Part shown: piece by piece, positions 27,843 through 36,271 of the stretch
Position numbering within the stretch: the stretch's first letter is position 1
How the letters are laid out: each line of letters starts with the position of its first letter
Source: UBA7434 sp042090785
GTDB lineage: Bacteria; Pseudomonadota; Gammaproteobacteria; Pseudomonadales; UBA7434
Assembly (NCBI GenBank): GCA_042090785.1
Contig: JBELIP010000002.1
Location: forward strand, 186,001 to 250,000
DNA length: 64,000 bases
Direction of reading: 5' to 3'
Position numbers and translations under genes: made by a program
Notes under the pieces: model-generated
The model's input: the letters and a program-made list of their open reading frames with translations, nothing else
Told to the model about the DNA's origin: nothing
Database searches by the model: none

Positions 27843-27887
27843 GTTTTTAGTTTTCATGAATACCGAAAAAAAACATAGGCAAAAAAC

Positions 27888-28466
27888 ATGTTAAGTGAAT
27901 TCGCCGTCTTATTAATCGGCGCCATTTTAATTAACAACTTTGTATTGGTACAGTTTTTAGGGCTGTGCCCATTTATGGGAGTGTCTAATAAACTAGAAAC
28001 CGCAATGGGCATGTCGGCTGCCACCACGTTTGTACTTACACTGGCCTCAATTTGCAGCTACCTAACGTATACTTATTTACTCATACCACTAGGTTTAAGC
28101 TACTTAAAAACCATTTCTTTTATTTTAGTTATTGCTGTCGTGGTGCAGTTCACCGAAATGGTTGTCCATAAAACTAGCCCACTACTTTATAAAGTACTGG
28201 GAATTTTTTTACCGCTTATCACAACCAACTGTGCTGTGCTAGGTGTCGCCTTGCTCAACATTAACAAACAACATTCATTTATTGAATCAGCGCTCTACGG
28301 CTTAGGTGCCGCTGCTGGGTTTTCATTAGTATTAATTCTTTTTTCTGCCATGCGCGAAAGACTCGCTGTTGCCGATATACCCGAACCTTTTCAAGGTTCA
28401 GCTATCGGCATGGTCACCGCGGGTTTAATGTCACTTGCATTTATGGGGTTTGCCGGCCTTGTCTAA
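27888..28466 (+). CDS. rsxA: Rsx/Rnf electron transport complex subunit A
   Basis: This 192-residue, six-helix membrane protein has the RnfA signatures INNFVLVQFLGLCPFMGVS and GIFLPLITTNCAVLG. The conserved cysteines in these two segments coordinate an intramembrane iron-sulfur cluster in RnfA/RnfE. The complex couples electron transfer between ferredoxin and NAD to ion movement; in enterobacteria the Rsx form reduces SoxR. It is the first gene of a compact six-gene operon rsxABCDGE. Confidence 0.97.
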   Translation: MLSEFAVLLIGAILINNFVLVQFLGLCPFMGVSNKLETAMGMSAATTFVLTLASICSYLTYTYLLIPLGLSYLKTISFILVIAVVVQFTEMVVHKTSPLLYKVLGIFLPLITTNCAVLGVALLNINKQHSFIESALYGLGAAAGFSLVLILFSAMRERLAVADIPEPFQGSAIGMVTAGLMSLAFMGFAGLV

Positions 28467-28485
28467 TAAGGCTAATTGAAAATTC

Positions 28486-29109
28486 ATGATTGAACTTATC
28501 AACCAACATCCTTTTATTGCCGCCTTACTAGCCCTGCTAACACTCGGCCTTATTTTTGGTGCTACTCTCGGTTTTGGCGCAGTAAAATTTGCTGTCGATG
28601 GCGACCCTATTGTTGATCAGATTAATGCCATTTTACCGCAGACACAATGTGGCCAATGTGGTTATCCTGGTTGCAAACCTTACGCCGAAGCCATTGCCAA
28701 TGGCGATGCAATTAATAAATGTCCGCCGGGTGGCGAAGCAGGTATTCACGAGCTAGCTAACTTATTGGGTGTTGAACCTATTGCGCTCGATGATGAACAC
28801 GGCGTAGAAGATATAAATAAAGTCGCTTACATTCGCGAAGATGAATGTATTGGCTGTACCAAATGCATTCAGGCATGCCCGATTGATGCCATCTTAGGTG
28901 CAGCGAAATTAATGCATACCGTGATTGTTAGCGAATGCACAGGCTGTGACCTTTGCGTAGAACCCTGCCCGGTAGATTGTATTGATATGATCCCCGTGGC
29001 CACCGGAACCCGCGCTTGGAAATGGGATATTCCCGACCGCGACCCCACTCATAATGCCAATATTATTGTGACTGACAACCCTAATAAACAAAATGGCCAA
29101 GCGGCATGA
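28486..29109 (+). CDS. rsxB: Rsx/Rnf complex iron-sulfur subunit B
   Basis: This 207-residue protein has an N-terminal membrane helix (about residues 10-30), a four-cysteine cluster motif CGQCGYPGC followed by a conserved cysteine (about residues 46-76), and two ferredoxin-type [4Fe-4S] motifs, CIGCTKCIQACP and CTGCDLCVEPCP. It passes electrons from RsxC into the complex. It follows rsxA by 19 bp. Its stop lies 10 bp before the chosen rsxC start. Confidence 0.97.
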   Translation: MIELINQHPFIAALLALLTLGLIFGATLGFGAVKFAVDGDPIVDQINAILPQTQCGQCGYPGCKPYAEAIANGDAINKCPPGGEAGIHELANLLGVEPIALDDEHGVEDINKVAYIREDECIGCTKCIQACPIDAILGAAKLMHTVIVSECTGCDLCVEPCPVDCIDMIPVATGTRAWKWDIPDRDPTHNANIIVTDNPNKQNGQAA

Positions 29110-29119
29110 TAGGCCAACC

Positions 29120-30964
29120 ATGAAGAAAATTTGGGATATACACGGTGGTATTCACCCACCTGAAAATAAATTACAGTCTTTAGGCCAAGGTATTATTACT
29201 GCGCCTATTGCACCGCAACTCACACTGCCATTGTCTCAGCATATTGGCGCGCCAGCCAAACCCATTGTGCAAGTGGGCGACCCAGTATTAAAAGGCCAAT
29301 GCATTGCCGAAGCGGTTGGCCCTGTTAGCGTTCCATTACATGCGCCAACGTCAGGCACCATTATCGCTATAGAGCAACGGACCATACCTCATGCCTCTGG
29401 CTTAGAAGATAACTGTATTGTTATTGAAACTAACGGCAAGGATGAATGGCGCGCAAGAAAGCCTATTACCGATTTTACGCAGCTCGATAAAAGCACATTA
29501 ATTAATATTATTCGCAATGCCGGCATTTCGGGTATGGGCGGCGCAGGCTTTCCCACAAGTGTTAAGTTGAATACTCATGATGACGTGAGCATTGATACAC
29601 TCATACTGAATGCCACCGAATGTGAGCCTTATATCACTGCCGACCATTCATTAATGCGCGAGTATGCCAACGATATTGCAACTGGCATTGCTATTCTCGC
29701 CATGATTATTCGGCCCACTAAAATTTTATTTGGCATCGAAGATAATAAACTCGATGTGGTTGAAGGTATTACTGCCGCACTAGCGCAGCATGACTTTTCT
29801 GCACTGACAGGCCTTAACACTCAAGCCGAAGTCATTACTTTTCCAACCAAATACCCATCGGGTGGCGAAAAACAACTTATTCAAATACTCACGGGCAAAG
29901 AAGTCCCCTCGGGAGGCTTACCCGCAGAACTAGGTATTGTTTGCCAAAACATTGGTACTGCGGTTGCTATTAAAAATGCCGTCTGTCTTGATGAGCCATT
30001 AATTTCTCGTATAACAACAGTCACCGGCGACGCAGTTAAGCAAGCTTGTAACTACCATGTATTATTAGGCACACCGGTTGAGTTTTTATTAGCGCAGTCA
30101 AATTATCAAGCCAACAATAGTTCGCGTTTAATTATGGGGGGTCCCATGATGGGTTTTGCATTAGCAAACACAGCTATACCCATCGTCAAAACTACCAACT
30201 GCATTTTAGCGCCAACCGAACAAGAATTACCTACACCGCCACCTGCGCAAGCCTGTATTCGCTGTGGTCTTTGTGCCGAAGCCTGCCCAGCAACATTACT
30301 GCCGCAACAGCTGTATTGGTTTGCGCAAGGTAAAGAGCTAGACAAACTAGAAGAACATAATATTGCCGACTGTATTGAATGCGGTGCCTGCTCCTATGTT
30401 TGCCCCAGCAATATACCGTTAGTGCAATACTATCGCGCCTCCAAGGTCGATATTCAACAACGTAAAATCGACCATCAAAATGCTGAACTAGCCAAAGAGC
30501 GTTTTGACGCAAGACAAGAACGCTTGCAGCGCTTAGAAGATGAAAAAATTGCCGCACGCCAAGCGCGTCAAGCAGCGGCAAAGCTCGCAGCAGAAAAACG
30601 TGGCAAAGAAGATGAGCGTAATGTTGCTGTACAGGCAGCGGTAGAACGCGTTAAAGCCAAAAAAGCGCAAAGCGAACCCGCTACCGAAGAGCACAAAGAA
30701 AACGCACAGAGTAATGATTTAGTCGCACGAGCAGTGGCAAAGCGCGCAGCACAACAAGCAGAAGATGCAGCCAACCCCAAAAGCAAATTAATCCGTGCAG
30801 TAGAAAGCGCACAGCAGCGAGTGACCAAAAGCCAAGCGCGCATTAGCGCTGCCGAAGCTTGTGACGACCCTAACTTATCCATCCTTAAACAAGCAGCTGA
30901 AAAAGCAGAAGCCAAACTTGCCGCCACTCAGCAAGCCTTAGCCGACTTTAAAGCACAGGAATAA
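29120..30964 (+). CDS. rsxC: Rsx/Rnf complex subunit C
   Basis: This 614-residue protein has the N-terminal KIWDIHGGIHPPE segment, the NADH/FMN-binding Rossmann region (GMGGAGFPTSVKL, ECEPYITADH), two ferredoxin-type [4Fe-4S] motifs (CIRCGLCAEACP, CIECGACSYVCP) and a charged Ala/Lys/Glu-rich coiled tail (from about residue 450). The tail is shorter than the one in E. coli. The start is set at ATG 29120 because family members begin just before KIWD; an in-frame ATG at 29093 would overlap rsxB and has no ribosome binding site. It is the NADH-side subunit. Confidence 0.95.
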   Translation: MKKIWDIHGGIHPPENKLQSLGQGIITAPIAPQLTLPLSQHIGAPAKPIVQVGDPVLKGQCIAEAVGPVSVPLHAPTSGTIIAIEQRTIPHASGLEDNCIVIETNGKDEWRARKPITDFTQLDKSTLINIIRNAGISGMGGAGFPTSVKLNTHDDVSIDTLILNATECEPYITADHSLMREYANDIATGIAILAMIIRPTKILFGIEDNKLDVVEGITAALAQHDFSALTGLNTQAEVITFPTKYPSGGEKQLIQILTGKEVPSGGLPAELGIVCQNIGTAVAIKNAVCLDEPLISRITTVTGDAVKQACNYHVLLGTPVEFLLAQSNYQANNSSRLIMGGPMMGFALANTAIPIVKTTNCILAPTEQELPTPPPAQACIRCGLCAEACPATLLPQQLYWFAQGKELDKLEEHNIADCIECGACSYVCPSNIPLVQYYRASKVDIQQRKIDHQNAELAKERFDARQERLQRLEDEKIAARQARQAAAKLAAEKRGKEDERNVAVQAAVERVKAKKAQSEPATEEHKENAQSNDLVARAVAKRAAQQAEDAANPKSKLIRAVESAQQRVTKSQARISAAEACDDPNLSILKQAAEKAEAKLAATQQALADFKAQE

Positions 30965-30969
30965 AACCT

Positions 30970-32013
30970 ATGGCGTTAATGCGCATTACATCTCCGCATG
31001 CACATAATACGCAAAGTACTAGCGATGTTATGCGGTTGGTTTTACTGGCCACTATACCCGGTGTGCTTGCACTCACGGTAGCTTTTGGCTGGGGCACGCT
31101 TATTAATATTATATTGGCCAGCTTTTTTGGCCTAGGTCTCGAAGCCTTAGCGCTAGCTGCACGCAAACGCCCTATTGCCTTTTATTTAAAAGACTACAGC
31201 GCATTAGTCACTGCCGTCTTATTAGGTATTGCGCTACCCCCTTATGTAGCATGGTGGATTTTACTGGTCGGCATGTTCTTTTCTATTATTGTTGCTAAAC
31301 AATTATACGGCGGTCTTGGCTACAACCCCTTTAACCCTGCCATGGTCGGTTATGTTGTACTGCTTATTTCCTTTCCAATACAAATGACAACATGGGCAGC
31401 ACCTATTGAATTATTACCCGCATCAGTATCCGTGCCAAACCTATGGGAAAGTTTATTAATTGCTTTAGGCGTTATACAACTGCCCGCTATTGATGGTTTT
31501 ACCATGGCAACCCCTTTAGATTTACTGCGACAAAATAATGCTTTAATGATTGATGACCTTAAACAGCAATACACACAGTTTGGTCGTTGGGGTGGTACCG
31601 GTTGGGAATCAGCAAGTATGGGCTTTTTAATTGGCGGCCTCTACTTAATGTACCGAAAAATTTTTACTTGGCACGCACCTATATCAATGCTGCTAGCCCT
31701 CGCGCTTATGTCCATGCTTTTTTATGACGGTGGCTCATCCGCCAGTAGCGGCACACCGCCTTTTCAACTATTAACCGGTGCGGCTATATTTGGCGCCTTC
31801 TTTATTGTTACCGATCCCGTCTCATCGGCAGTGAGCAACAAAGGTCGTATTATTTATGGTGCAGGTATTGGTATTTTAATTTTCTTAATTCGCAAATGGG
31901 GCAACTACCCTGATGCCGTTGCCTTTGCTGTATTGCTAATGAACTTTGCTGCACCGTTAATTGACCACTACACCCAGCCAACAGCTTATGGCCACAGTAA
32001 AAAGAGTAAGTAA
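30970..32013 (+). CDS. rsxD: Rsx/Rnf complex subunit D
   Basis: This 347-residue polytopic membrane protein belongs to the RnfD/NqrB family. The covalent FMN attachment threonine lies in the DGFTMATPLDLL segment. Other family marks are the GGLGYNPFNPAMVGYV motif and the C-terminal GAFFIVTDPVSS segment. It carries FMN and takes part in ion translocation. Its last base is shared with the first base of the rsxG start (32013), giving tight coupling. Confidence 0.96.
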   Translation: MALMRITSPHAHNTQSTSDVMRLVLLATIPGVLALTVAFGWGTLINIILASFFGLGLEALALAARKRPIAFYLKDYSALVTAVLLGIALPPYVAWWILLVGMFFSIIVAKQLYGGLGYNPFNPAMVGYVVLLISFPIQMTTWAAPIELLPASVSVPNLWESLLIALGVIQLPAIDGFTMATPLDLLRQNNALMIDDLKQQYTQFGRWGGTGWESASMGFLIGGLYLMYRKIFTWHAPISMLLALALMSMLFYDGGSSASSGTPPFQLLTGAAIFGAFFIVTDPVSSAVSNKGRIIYGAGIGILIFLIRKWGNYPDAVAFAVLLMNFAAPLIDHYTQPTAYGHSKKSK

Positions 32014-32735
32014 TGACTGAAAACTCAACGCCACCGCCAACAGATCCCGCCGATAAAACGGCCTCGTTAGGTGTTTCTATATCGAGCAATAGCATGATAC
32101 TCGGTTTTTTTGCCTTGCTATGCACAGCTATTATTGCAGGCACCTACTTAGGCACAGAAGATAATATTATTGAGCAACAGCGTCAGGCACAACTAAAAGC
32201 GCTTTATCAAATTATCCCTAAAGACCAACATGATAATGACTTATTGCAAGACAATATGCCGTTTGAAACCGAAGCCTTAGGCCATAGAAAAAGCCAGACC
32301 TTATTTTTAGCTCGTAAAGAACAACTCGGCAAACAACAGCCATTAACCGTTATTTACCCCGTCACTGCACGCGATGGTTATAGCGGTGACATTGATTTTA
32401 TTATTGGTATTAACATTAAAGACAATTCTATTGCCGGCGTACGTGTCATTAATCATAAAGAAACACCCGGCCTAGGTGACAAAGTCGATTTACGTAAATC
32501 GAATTGGATATTAGATTTTAATGGTCATCGTCTTGGCGATCCCAACAGTGAAGGCTGGACAGTAAAAAAAGATGGCGGCATCTTTGATGGCTTTACCGGC
32601 GCAACTATTACACCACGTGCGGTGATTGTTGCTATTGCAAATACACTCCGTTACCACCATAAAAATATCGATAGCCTGCTACAACAGTTTGATGCAAAGA
32701 CAGAACCATCGCATCTTATAAAGCAGAAAAGTTAG
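32013..32735 (+). CDS. rsxG: Rsx/Rnf complex subunit G
   Basis: This 240-residue protein has one N-terminal membrane helix (about residues 28-46) and a periplasmic FMN-binding domain with the covalent flavin threonine in FTGATITPRAV. The preceding KETPGLGDKV segment is typical for RnfG/NqrC. It accepts electrons through its flavin on the periplasmic side. It overlaps rsxD by one base. Confidence 0.96.
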   Translation: MTENSTPPPTDPADKTASLGVSISSNSMILGFFALLCTAIIAGTYLGTEDNIIEQQRQAQLKALYQIIPKDQHDNDLLQDNMPFETEALGHRKSQTLFLARKEQLGKQQPLTVIYPVTARDGYSGDIDFIIGINIKDNSIAGVRVINHKETPGLGDKVDLRKSNWILDFNGHRLGDPNSEGWTVKKDGGIFDGFTGATITPRAVIVAIANTLRYHHKNIDSLLQQFDAKTEPSHLIKQKS

Positions 32736-32762
32736 ATTATATAAATTTTTGAGAAGCACACC

Positions 32763-33470
32763 ATGGCGAACTACTCTGACATCACCATTAACGGCTTATG
32801 GAAAAACAACCCAGCGCTGGTACAGTTACTCGGCTTATGCCCACTGTTAGGTGTTACCAATTCAGTGGTTAATTCAATAGGCTTAGGTCTTGCAACTATT
32901 TTTGTATTAGTGGCTTCAAACACCTGTGTATCGTTAATTAAAACCGTTACGCCCGATGCTATTCGCCTACCCACGTTTGTCATGATTATTGCCGCCGCTG
33001 TAACCTGCACCGAATTATTAATGCAAGCCTATACCTATGAGTTGTATGAAATATTAGGAATCTTCTTACCGTTAATTACCACGAACTGCGTGATACTTGG
33101 GCGCGCTGATGGCTTTGCTTGTAAAAACTCGGTAGCAGCATCAGCTTACGATGGCTTAATGATGGGTTTAGGTTTTGCGTTTGTGCTGTACTTGCTTGGC
33201 GCAGCAAGAGAGCTTATTGGCACCGGCTCACTATTTGCTAATATGGATTTATTATTTGGCGCTATGGCGCAAAACTGGGAAATCACTGTATTTAACAACT
33301 ACCCACAATTTTTATTAGCCATATTACCGCCTGGTGCATTTATTTTAACGGGGCTTATTATCGCGGCAAAAAATACTATTGATGGTGGCATTAAACGTGC
33401 GCAAGCTACTAAGTTAGAAGAACAAGAAAAAGTATCGAAGCGTGTTAGAGTAACAGGGACAATTTCATAA
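32763..33470 (+). CDS. rsxE: Rsx/Rnf complex subunit E
   Basis: This 235-residue, six-helix protein is the RsxA paralogue. It shows NPALVQLLGLCPLLGVTNS and GIFLPLITTNCVILGRADGFA with the paired conserved cysteines, and a charged C-terminal tail. It completes rsxABCDGE. In many gammaproteobacteria nth (endonuclease III) follows; here the next gene is on the opposite strand and unrelated. Confidence 0.96.
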   Translation: MANYSDITINGLWKNNPALVQLLGLCPLLGVTNSVVNSIGLGLATIFVLVASNTCVSLIKTVTPDAIRLPTFVMIIAAAVTCTELLMQAYTYELYEILGIFLPLITTNCVILGRADGFACKNSVAASAYDGLMMGLGFAFVLYLLGAARELIGTGSLFANMDLLFGAMAQNWEITVFNNYPQFLLAILPPGAFILTGLIIAAKNTIDGGIKRAQATKLEEQEKVSKRVRVTGTIS

Positions 33471-33503
33471 CTGATTTCAATAGCTAATTTCAGGAATTAA
33501 TTT

Positions 33504-34151
33504 TCAATAGTCACAAAATTCGGGCTGCTTTGTTGCATTACAGATAAGCGCTAACTGTTCTTGGTATTTATCGCTCTCACCTTGCTCCTCACTGTTAGAT
33601 ACAAGACGCTTCAGAATACCTAACGCATTATCATAATTGCCAACACGATAATAACTCCGGGCCAAAAGTAGATCTGTGTTTTCATCTAACAGTAAATCAT
33701 CTTTAATAGCTAACGTTATGCCTTCAATGACTGCTTTATAGTCGTCAGTTAAAAACTGTATTTGTGCACGGGTATAAACCGCCTCGCTACGAGTAACAAC
33801 GTCTAAGTATTTTGATTCCACCACATATTGATAAGCATTAATAGCTTGAGGGTATTTTTTTTGAGCAAACATCACATAAGCTAGCAAGCGATGCAGTTGT
33901 GACTTTTCATATCCTTTTAAACAACTGACATTCAATGCATGTATTAATTCTTGCTCTGCAAGCATTAAGGCATTCGATTCAATCCATTGTCGCGCTGTTT
34001 CTAACGACTGATGACAAGCCGACCCAATAAATTGGCGAGGTTCAAAATGAGGCTTTCCATTATCAAGGTTAAATGTACAGGCAGCCAAAAATAAAACAGC
34101 TACAAGTAATAGACCTATTGAAAATATTTTTTTAAAACCGCATTTATACAT
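33504..34151 (-). CDS. TPR-like lipoprotein of unknown function
   Basis: This 215-residue protein has a lipoprotein signal peptide with the lipobox LAAC (Cys25). The mature part has helical, TPR-like pairs (about residues 95-190, for example QKKYPQAINAYQYVV and RVGNYDNALGILKRLV). It probably sits in the outer or inner membrane facing the periplasm and may act as a protein-protein scaffold. It is the last gene of the minus-strand run that starts with the psi-like gene. No specific family was recognised. Confidence 0.7.
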   Translation of the reverse strand: MYKCGFKKIFSIGLLLVAVLFLAACTFNLDNGKPHFEPRQFIGSACHQSLETARQWIESNALMLAEQELIHALNVSCLKGYEKSQLHRLLAYVMFAQKKYPQAINAYQYVVESKYLDVVTRSEAVYTRAQIQFLTDDYKAVIEGITLAIKDDLLLDENTDLLLARSYYRVGNYDNALGILKRLVSNSEEQGESDKYQEQLALICNATKQPEFCDY

Positions 34152-34206
34152 ATTTATGAAAGCAGCTTATTATTTTTTTTCTAGCAACAAAACACTCATA
34201 GAATGG

Positions 34207-34623
34207 CTATTCGTCATTCAAATCATTTTCTTCTAATACGATGAGTGTAGAAAGGATATCGTCGACCATGGCATCATCAAGACCTTTATGTTCTATATCG
34301 GTATTGTAAGTAATATAAATTAACAATGAATGGCAACCCAGATACCACTCGCGCCATGCGCCATCTTCATCGTCGTAACTAAATAACAAACCAGAAGCCA
34401 AACCTGCATTTACCGGCTCGCCCTCAAGACCATCTGCAATTAAATCTTCGGCAAATTGTTTTAAATCAGCTTGGTCAACATCACCACCTTCTTTTCTAAC
34501 AACGGTAATATCAATTTCACTGACCCCATCGCAATCAGATATCGTAACGCAATCGTCCTCCATTTCGGCGGACCATTCATCCGGTAATTCTAAACACCAC
34601 CATTCAGTTTGAACCATAGACAT
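34207..34623 (-). CDS. Acidic conserved-type hypothetical protein
   Basis: This 138-residue, strongly acidic soluble protein has an N-terminal EWWCLELPDEWSAE segment that resembles small photosystem/PsbP-like or stress beta-domain proteins only vaguely. No catalytic motif is visible. It lies 15 bp downstream of rimI on the same strand and is probably cotranscribed with the psi-like gene and rimI. Its function is unknown. The start is ATG 34623; ATG 34617 is an alternative. Confidence 0.65.
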   Translation of the reverse strand: MSMVQTEWWCLELPDEWSAEMEDDCVTISDCDGVSEIDITVVRKEGGDVDQADLKQFAEDLIADGLEGEPVNAGLASGLLFSYDDEDGAWREWYLGCHSLLIYITYNTDIEHKGLDDAMVDDILSTLIVLEENDLNDE

Positions 34624-34638
34624 AATTTAATTCGCTTG

Positions 34639-35136
34639 TTAATTTTTTTCTCTAAGAGATAAATCAAACAGCAATGCTGTTTCACGTTGACTATTGACAC
34701 CATCTATCTGATTAACTAACGATGATTCAATAACAGGATAATAATTTTTTCGCTCAGCGCTTTTAATAAAGCCTGTGCACGCATACAAGGCAATTGCCGC
34801 CTGATTACTTTCGCGCACTTCTAAAAAAACACGACCAATATTTTGTTGCCGACCTTGATTAATTAATGCCTTAAGTAACTTACGGCCAATACCCTGCTTT
34901 CTATATTGAGCATCAACAGCAATATAAAGTAAGTTACATTCATCAGCGACAAAGGTATACAAACATAAACCATTAACCACCGATGCCTGTTCACTAACTA
35001 ATAAGCGATAATGCTTTTTTTTCAGCACGTCAACAATCGCATTTATAGACCAAGGGTTGCTGTGCGATGAATCCAGCCAATGGCTTATAGCGTTAATATC
35101 GGCTACTGTAAAAGCCCGTATATTCAAAGTAGACAA
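34639..35136 (-). CDS. rimI: Ribosomal protein S18-alanine N-acetyltransferase
   Basis: This 165-residue GNAT acetyltransferase has the acetyl-CoA loop YRKQGIGRKLL (about residues 83-93), followed by VFLEVRESNQAAIALYACTGF, which is typical of RimI. In E. coli RimI acetylates the N-terminus of ribosomal protein S18. It starts with TTG immediately after the TAA of the psi-like gene, a strong sign of coupling; the psi-rimI order is conserved in gammaproteobacteria and supports the assignment. The family is about 150 residues, so there is a short C-terminal extension. Confidence 0.85.
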   Translation of the reverse strand: MSTLNIRAFTVADINAISHWLDSSHSNPWSINAIVDVLKKKHYRLLVSEQASVVNGLCLYTFVADECNLLYIAVDAQYRKQGIGRKLLKALINQGRQQNIGRVFLEVRESNQAAIALYACTGFIKSAERKNYYPVIESSLVNQIDGVNSQRETALLFDLSLREKN

Positions 35137-35982
35137 TTAAACGTTGGAGCTATTGCTTGCATTATCAGCGGTATCAGCCGTTAAACGAAGCGGTTGAATA
35201 TGCTGCCAGAATTCACGCTTTAATAAAGGCTGAGCCCATAGTTCACCACTACCATAAGTAGGTAGCACTCGAATGGCCTGCTCGCCCTGACCCTCATGCA
35301 AAGACGTAATACAACCTAAATCAGCTTTTTTATTATGCATAGCCACAGCCGCTTTGCCCATAAGTAATAGCCAGCGGATATTATTTTCCTGAAGCTTACG
35401 CTGCAGCCAAGCAGAAAATATTTCTTTCGCCGCTTGTTGGCTGGTATCAAATAATCCACTGTCAGGTAAGGGCCAATCAAAACGATCTTGCACACTGCCT
35501 GTATCGGATAAGATTTTTTTACCTAACGATAACAATATGGCGTTTAACCAATGTTGGTAAGCGCTACTCGCAAAATTCATTGCTGTAATATCGTCGATTA
35601 TAAGTACATCGCCACAAACGGTAGTCGTTAAGGTGAAATTATCTAACGATTTATTTATGCTCGACGCGGGAGCCGGAGCCAGAGTGACAGCAACATCTTT
35701 TACTTGTAGTTTGGGCTGTGTATTGCTGGCTGCTTTAGCCGGCGCATTGATATTAAGTTCTTCAGCCAGCGCCAAACTTCGATTAACGACATTTTGAGCG
35801 GTAACGCTCCTTGGCTCACCTTCAGTCATGCCATTCGATGGCATATTAGCGGCTAGAGACGGTTTAAAAAGTGCGGGATTAGCGACCCAATGGCCTGCTT
35901 GAGCATTTGGCAGTGCTTTTATGGGGAGCCATGACTCTATGCCCATAGCTTGCAAATACGCTGATCGATGATCGCGATTCAT
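35137..35982 (-). CDS. holD: DNA polymerase III psi subunit-like protein, long Pseudomonas form
   Basis: This 281-residue protein opens with a YLQAMGIESWLP segment comparable to the E. coli psi N-terminus (LQQLGITQW), which binds the clamp-loader chi subunit or tau. It ends with a GSGELWAQPLLKREFWQHI segment comparable to the psi C-terminus. The middle (about residues 45-120) is a low-complexity Ala/Asn/Pro region. E. coli psi is 137 residues, but the known P. aeruginosa psi, also next to rimI, is about twice that size. Position and both ends support the call; it remains an inference from short similarity. Confidence 0.65.
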   Translation of the reverse strand: MNRDHRSAYLQAMGIESWLPIKALPNAQAGHWVANPALFKPSLAANMPSNGMTEGEPRSVTAQNVVNRSLALAEELNINAPAKAASNTQPKLQVKDVAVTLAPAPASSINKSLDNFTLTTTVCGDVLIIDDITAMNFASSAYQHWLNAILLSLGKKILSDTGSVQDRFDWPLPDSGLFDTSQQAAKEIFSAWLQRKLQENNIRWLLLMGKAAVAMHNKKADLGCITSLHEGQGEQAIRVLPTYGSGELWAQPLLKREFWQHIQPLRLTADTADNASNSSNV

Positions 35983-36158
35983 GCGGCTATCTCGACTATT
36001 TCAAATGGGGCTGGTTGCTTCATACGGCTCTGGATTGGCTGTTTTGTGAGGAGCTTATGGTAGTAATGGTGTGATGGGGATGCAAGTGATATTCGGGGTT
36101 TCTGGTGTTTTATTGTGGCTGGATGGGAGTTGTGGGCTGGGAGATCAAGTTTATAGTT

Positions 36159-36201
36159 AAGGTCAAGAGATAGTCGGGGGTGGCCCGACGGTTTTGACCT
36201 T
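36159..36201 (-). terminator. Nested inverted repeat after leuA
   Basis: AAGGTCAA (36159-36166) pairs with TTGACCTT (36194-36201), and inside it GTCGGG (36173-36178) pairs with CCCGAC (36184-36189). It lies 71 bp past the leuA stop on the minus strand, upstream of the psi-like gene. There is no U-tract, so it may be a rho-dependent end, a stability element or a regulatory fold. Confidence 0.45.
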
Positions 36202-36271
36202 GATCTTATCCCTTAAACCTAAACCTATACCTACACCAGCCCCATCCAACCACTCTCACCAAAGCAAAAAC

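Noticed and set aside
29093..29119. Upstream start for rsxC at ATG 29093
   Set aside because: It overlaps rsxB, has no Shine-Dalgarno, and adds nine residues not seen in the family; ATG 29120 is better.
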